DNA from: Gracilaria gracilis
Taxonomy: Eukaryota; Rhodophyta; Florideophyceae; Gracilariales; Gracilariaceae
NCBI GenBank assembly: GCA_030374805.1
Contig: JARGSG010000120.1
Location: 62,001 to 126,000, forward strand
Direction of reading: 5' to 3'
DNA: 64,000 bases
The translations under genes were made by a program, and so were the position numbers. Below the pieces are notes generated by a model. The model was not told the origin of the DNA, did no database searches, and worked only from the letters and a program-made list of their open reading frames with translations. Below are positions 60,720 to 64,000 of the stretch, piece by piece; the first letter of the stretch is position 1; each line of letters starts with the position of its first letter.

Positions 60720-61958
60720 CTACCCAGACAAATGATTCAAAGTTATGCTACTTAACGCATCACCCTTCGGCGACCCGGTCGCTTCTGCAATCCATGGGAC
60801 ATCTTCATTTGTTCCCAGCTGAGAAGAATTCAGCGTCCCTGCACGATCCGCCTTCCCAAGAAAATCAGCTAGATCGGCAGCTAGTTCCAATTCACCCCTT
60901 TCAAGCGCTGCTTCTACCAACCGTAAAGAGTGACACGTTGACGAAGTAAAGCCCCACATATCCTGTAGAACAATGGTCAGGCAGGCAGCCATTCGTAATC
61001 ATCTGGATACAAAACATTGTTAGAGAAGAGCAGCAGGTTCTCCAGCGAGCGGGAACAGTAAAGGCCACTTTTTGGAACACAGCTTCCGCGCACATCATAC
61101 AACAATATCCTCATATTCACCAAAGTACCGCAATAGTCGAATGACGCGAGGGAATAAACCGTTTTCAGCTTTCCTTCGTTTGGGTAGTTCGGATACGCAT
61201 GAGGCATGCTCCTGGATTTGAGGGGTGGGGTATTGCTACCTTCGGCGGCAGAGATTGGTTTGTTTTCGGAAGTTATGTTACTGTTATCACCATTCAACTC
61301 TATGCGCTGATCATCTTCATGTCCAAGAACGGCCTCATACAACAACCACTCTAGAGAGTCAATAAGCTGCGGCTGCGGCACGCATTTCAGGGCCACTTGG
61401 AGCGCAATTCTCTCGTTGGACTTTGGCTTCATCAACAAGTGACGGAGCAAGGTATGTAGAATTGGTTGCCGTTTGACCTCGATCACGTAATTAGGAAGCG
61501 TTCCACTGTCCAATTCAATGTTATGCATTATAAGCCACTGCGTCGTTCCAAGCATCATACCATACTGGAAAATAATGGACAAACAGTATACCTCTGAGTA
61601 GAGCTCGAACCATTGCTCTTCATCAACTTCTTTCCGTCGAGTTACTAACTAGTATATATGGTATCAACGATGAATTCAAAGGAAGATCCTCGTCAAAATC
61701 ATCTTTCTTCCCTATACCATCACGGAAGCACACTTAGATTCCGTCGTATCCATTAGCCCACCATACTGGTCTGTGTGAGGTGATATCAAATGGTGTACAA
61801 TCAACCGGAGTGTACCAAAACCTCTCAACATACCTTAAGAGAGCAGTAGATACCATGCTTACACTGTCGAGCAAAATAAAGGAAAACGTATTGCCCAGAA
61901 GCATGATATGCTTGAGCACTGGGGGTTCTATGGGATCTCCAATCATCAGTGCTGACAA
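60720..61958 (-). pseudogene. RIC1-like gene fragment (C-terminal part), degenerate
   Basis: Minus-strand sequence matches the C-terminal half of RIC1, the Golgi guanine-exchange partner of RGP1 for Ypt6/Rab6. In order: VERFWYTPVD...HRPVWWANGYDGI (61734-61958), SIIFQYGMMLGTTQ then VKRQPILHTLLRHLLMK and LIDSLEWLLYEAVL (about 61582-61230), a CARKLCSKKWPLLFPLAGEPAALL stretch near 61095, and MAACLTIVLQDMW...SLRLVEAALERGELELAADLADFL (60992-60850). An intron-like gap near 61590-61650 is plausible. However, stops interrupt conserved runs: TAA at 61734-61736 directly after YDGI, TGA at 61095-61097 before CARKL, and more before MAAC, with a frame change near 61160. The N-terminal WD40 half is absent; a transposon remnant begins upstream. 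A pseudogene is the best reading. Confidence 0.6.
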
Positions 61959-61979
61959 GGGCGGGAAAATGCTTCTTCA

Positions 61980-64000
61980 CTTATCCCTATGACAGCACGG
62001 TGAGGGTATTTCCCCACCGAATTTTTGCGGCGAAGTCCGGTGAGGTCGTCCCCAATTCACCGCATTCTCGTCCCACAGTCCCGCTTTCCGGTGATCCTCA
62101 CCGCGCTCCGGTGAACTCACCGAACACACCAGTAGTGGGGACGAATTCCAACGCTTTGTCTAAGGACTTCTACAACATGTAAACAGCTCTTTCCCTGTTC
62201 CCCGCAATGAAATCAAGACTTCTATCACGCCCACGCAGGCTTCTCCCACATCTAGTGCAGAAGTCTGGAAGGAAGGACATCACGCATAAATCAGGCGTAG
62301 ATTTCTGCTACAGACTTTATTAAGTATCACAAATCGTACAGAATCTTCCAGCAACATTTATGCCGCCTGCAAACGGCACATCATGATACCTCCGGTATTC
62401 CGACATCTCAACCTTTCTATATAGTACCACTAATTCATTCAACAAGTAAATAACACACCATGATTATCTGTTAGCTGCTATGCATTCGAAGTTTCTCTAA
62501 TTCCCCTTCAGATATGGTTGTTCGAACTAACACTTTGTCCGTATGCCACCAAATCCAGCACTTTGAACATATAGCTTGTCTACAAGCAGAACACCATAGC
62601 CGTTGGCGAGACCCACCTTTCTTGCGGAACTCCTTTCCATTCTTCCATACACTGTGACTGTAAGGAAAAAGTGAACAATACGAATCTTTTCCCTTCACTT
62701 TCTTGTGTTATACATTCTGCGACAAACGCCTTTCTCTGTCATTTGGCCTGTTGTACTTGCCGACAACGTCCCTCCTAAAGAGCGGCGTGATGGCTACATT
62801 TCGTAATGTGCTTTCTTCCTCACGCGGAGTACAGTTCAAGCTCTGGCAGGTTCTGTTGCCGGAGCTCTCCTTTCATAAAAGTGTCCTGTACTCTTTTGCC
62901 AACTGCCGTGCATAATTGACGAAGGATGCTGAACGAGGAACACCGTGATGGAGCTCACGATAGCCCTTTTCGTTCTTGAGATCGTTGTAAGAGTCTGGCA
63001 ATGCGCCACTGTAGTTGGCAGGCCTTGGAAAAGCCTGATCATTCGTTCCCAGGCATAAATACATTTCTCACCAACTCTTGTGTAGTGATTTGCAAGAAAC
63101 ACAGGATTTAATGCTGAACATATGGCATTGTTCACTGGCCCCAGAGCCCTTTTTGGGTTATTAATATGACTCATCAGCGTTAGCTGCGCAACCGCTCGGG
63201 AGCGCATACGCTGGTGTTCATCGTCCAAACTGAACACCTTTTGTCCAGGAAGCAAAAGAAAAATGCGATCAATAGCTGCAAGTTCATCTTCTAGCTCTGT
63301 AATCAAATAGTTTGCTCTCACCGGTATATTGGACCACCCTACACCACAGTCTCAACCCTTTTCATTCGTTGCGTTGTGCAACTGAGAGCCGGACACACTT
63401 CAAAATAACGTTTGCCAGTGATTTCAATCTGGAATAAGAACTCTTTGTTCTCTGGTGCAGTCATGGTACTCACAGATGTAGCATATGAAGCAACAAGAAC
63501 ATGAAGAATTATAATCCTCTCAAGCTCAATGAAAGAAGTCGACATGTGCCATCTGGACTTCAACCCTCTGTTCAAATTAGTTGCAATTTTGGACAACAAG
63601 TAGCTAGGTAGGAACAATTCAAAGGTCTGCATGCGTGTAAGACTCGACTGCTATAATGTTAGATGTTTAGCTGAGGCAGACATTTCCTGGACTTCTCTCG
63701 TTACGTTCCGAAGAACAGAGTTTATGTCATTAAGAAAACGCTTTCCAAGCTCAATGTTAATCTCATCAATTCCAATTTCGAACGACTCGAAGGGAGAAGA
63801 ATATGACCAGCCCATTAATTTTGTCTTTAAATTTCCTCTGTTTCTGTCACGATTGATATCGTTATCATGACCCCTGGTGGCCTCATTAGAGTCCAAACTG
63901 TCGTTCAAAGTACAGTCCATCTCGTAATTGAAAACGGACGACCAAACGTCTTCAACCGCAAATATTTGTGCTTCCATACGGTTGGAGGCTGAGTGCTCCC
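61980..64000 (-). mobile_element. DDE-type DNA transposon remnant, running off the window
   Basis: Minus-strand open pieces at 63651-63977, 63339-63632, 62836-63321 (with an alternative-frame continuation at 62873-63064) and 62471-62698 look like parts of one transposase. The clearest are VFSLDDEHQRMRSRAVAQLTL with NNPKRALGPVNNAICSAL, resembling the core of transposases known from oomycetes and other protists, and a C-terminal Cys/His finger (CSACRQAICSKCW...WH). The pieces are in different frames, so at least three breaks exist. CGGTGA/TCACCG words recur at 61990-62120. Superfamily and ends are not determined. It abuts the broken RIC1-like gene. Confidence 0.45.

Noticed and set aside
1-64000. 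CRISPR arrays, bacterial operons or phage genes
   Set aside because: No regularly spaced repeats with unique spacers; gene content, introns and 5S rRNA are eukaryotic.

Overview
The window looks like nuclear DNA of a compact, intron-poor eukaryotic alga, most likely a red alga. The grounds are: mostly uninterrupted genes; a few short GT-AG introns (58-134 nt), some with a TACTAAC-type branch point; plastid-style N-terminal extensions; a class II photolyase and a Shewanella-like phosphatase; and an RPB1 tail made of SPAYAA repeats instead of YSPTSPS heptads. The lineage is inferred, not proven.

Layout. 1-5.6 kb: 3' end of SMC1, an FAD monooxygenase, and a three-exon GRIM-19/NDUFA13 gene. 5.8-13.4 kb: a complete Mutator-like element (MULE) with 213-bp terminal inverted repeats that I read as identical, and a perfect 9-bp target duplication. 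It sits in the divergent promoter between GRIM-19 and SURF6. It encodes a 1732-residue protein (Ulp1-type protease, two zinc fingers, transposase, SWIM finger) and carries a captured 3' end of the RNA polymerase II largest-subunit gene. 13.5-21.9 kb: SURF6, a 2OG-Fe(II) oxygenase, class II CPD photolyase, a DnaJ-type zinc-finger protein, glycosylasparaginase and a cardiolipin-synthase-like enzyme. 22.2 kb: a 5S rRNA gene on the minus strand.

22.4-31.3 kb is a GC-rich island with its own codon use. It holds mitochondrial NDP kinase, a TrmH-type rRNA/tRNA methyltransferase with a long extra C-terminus, a 2H phosphoesterase and a PH-domain protein kinase. 31.3-34.2 kb is a decayed piggyBac-type DNA transposon. 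34.8-41.9 kb holds two paralogous secreted Cys-rich/coiled-coil proteins either side of a monoacylglycerol-lipase-like gene, then the phosphatase and a conserved protein with a plastid-like N-terminus. 42.7-55.7 kb holds REV3 (DNA polymerase zeta, three exons), NOL12/Rrp17, an aquaporin, an unidentified three-exon gene and RRP6/EXOSC10. 55.7-64 kb is a gene-poor decayed zone: unassigned coding remnants, a broken RIC1-like gene and a DDE transposon remnant that runs to the window end.

The host genes are unrelated housekeeping functions: cohesin, ribosome biogenesis and RNA decay (SURF6, NOL12, RRP6, 5S), DNA repair (photolyase, REV3) and mitochondrial functions (GRIM-19, NDPK, cardiolipin synthase). 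They do not form a pathway. The most unusual structure is the MULE with its captured RPB1 tail. Gene starts were placed at ATG codons wherever the longest open frame began at another codon.
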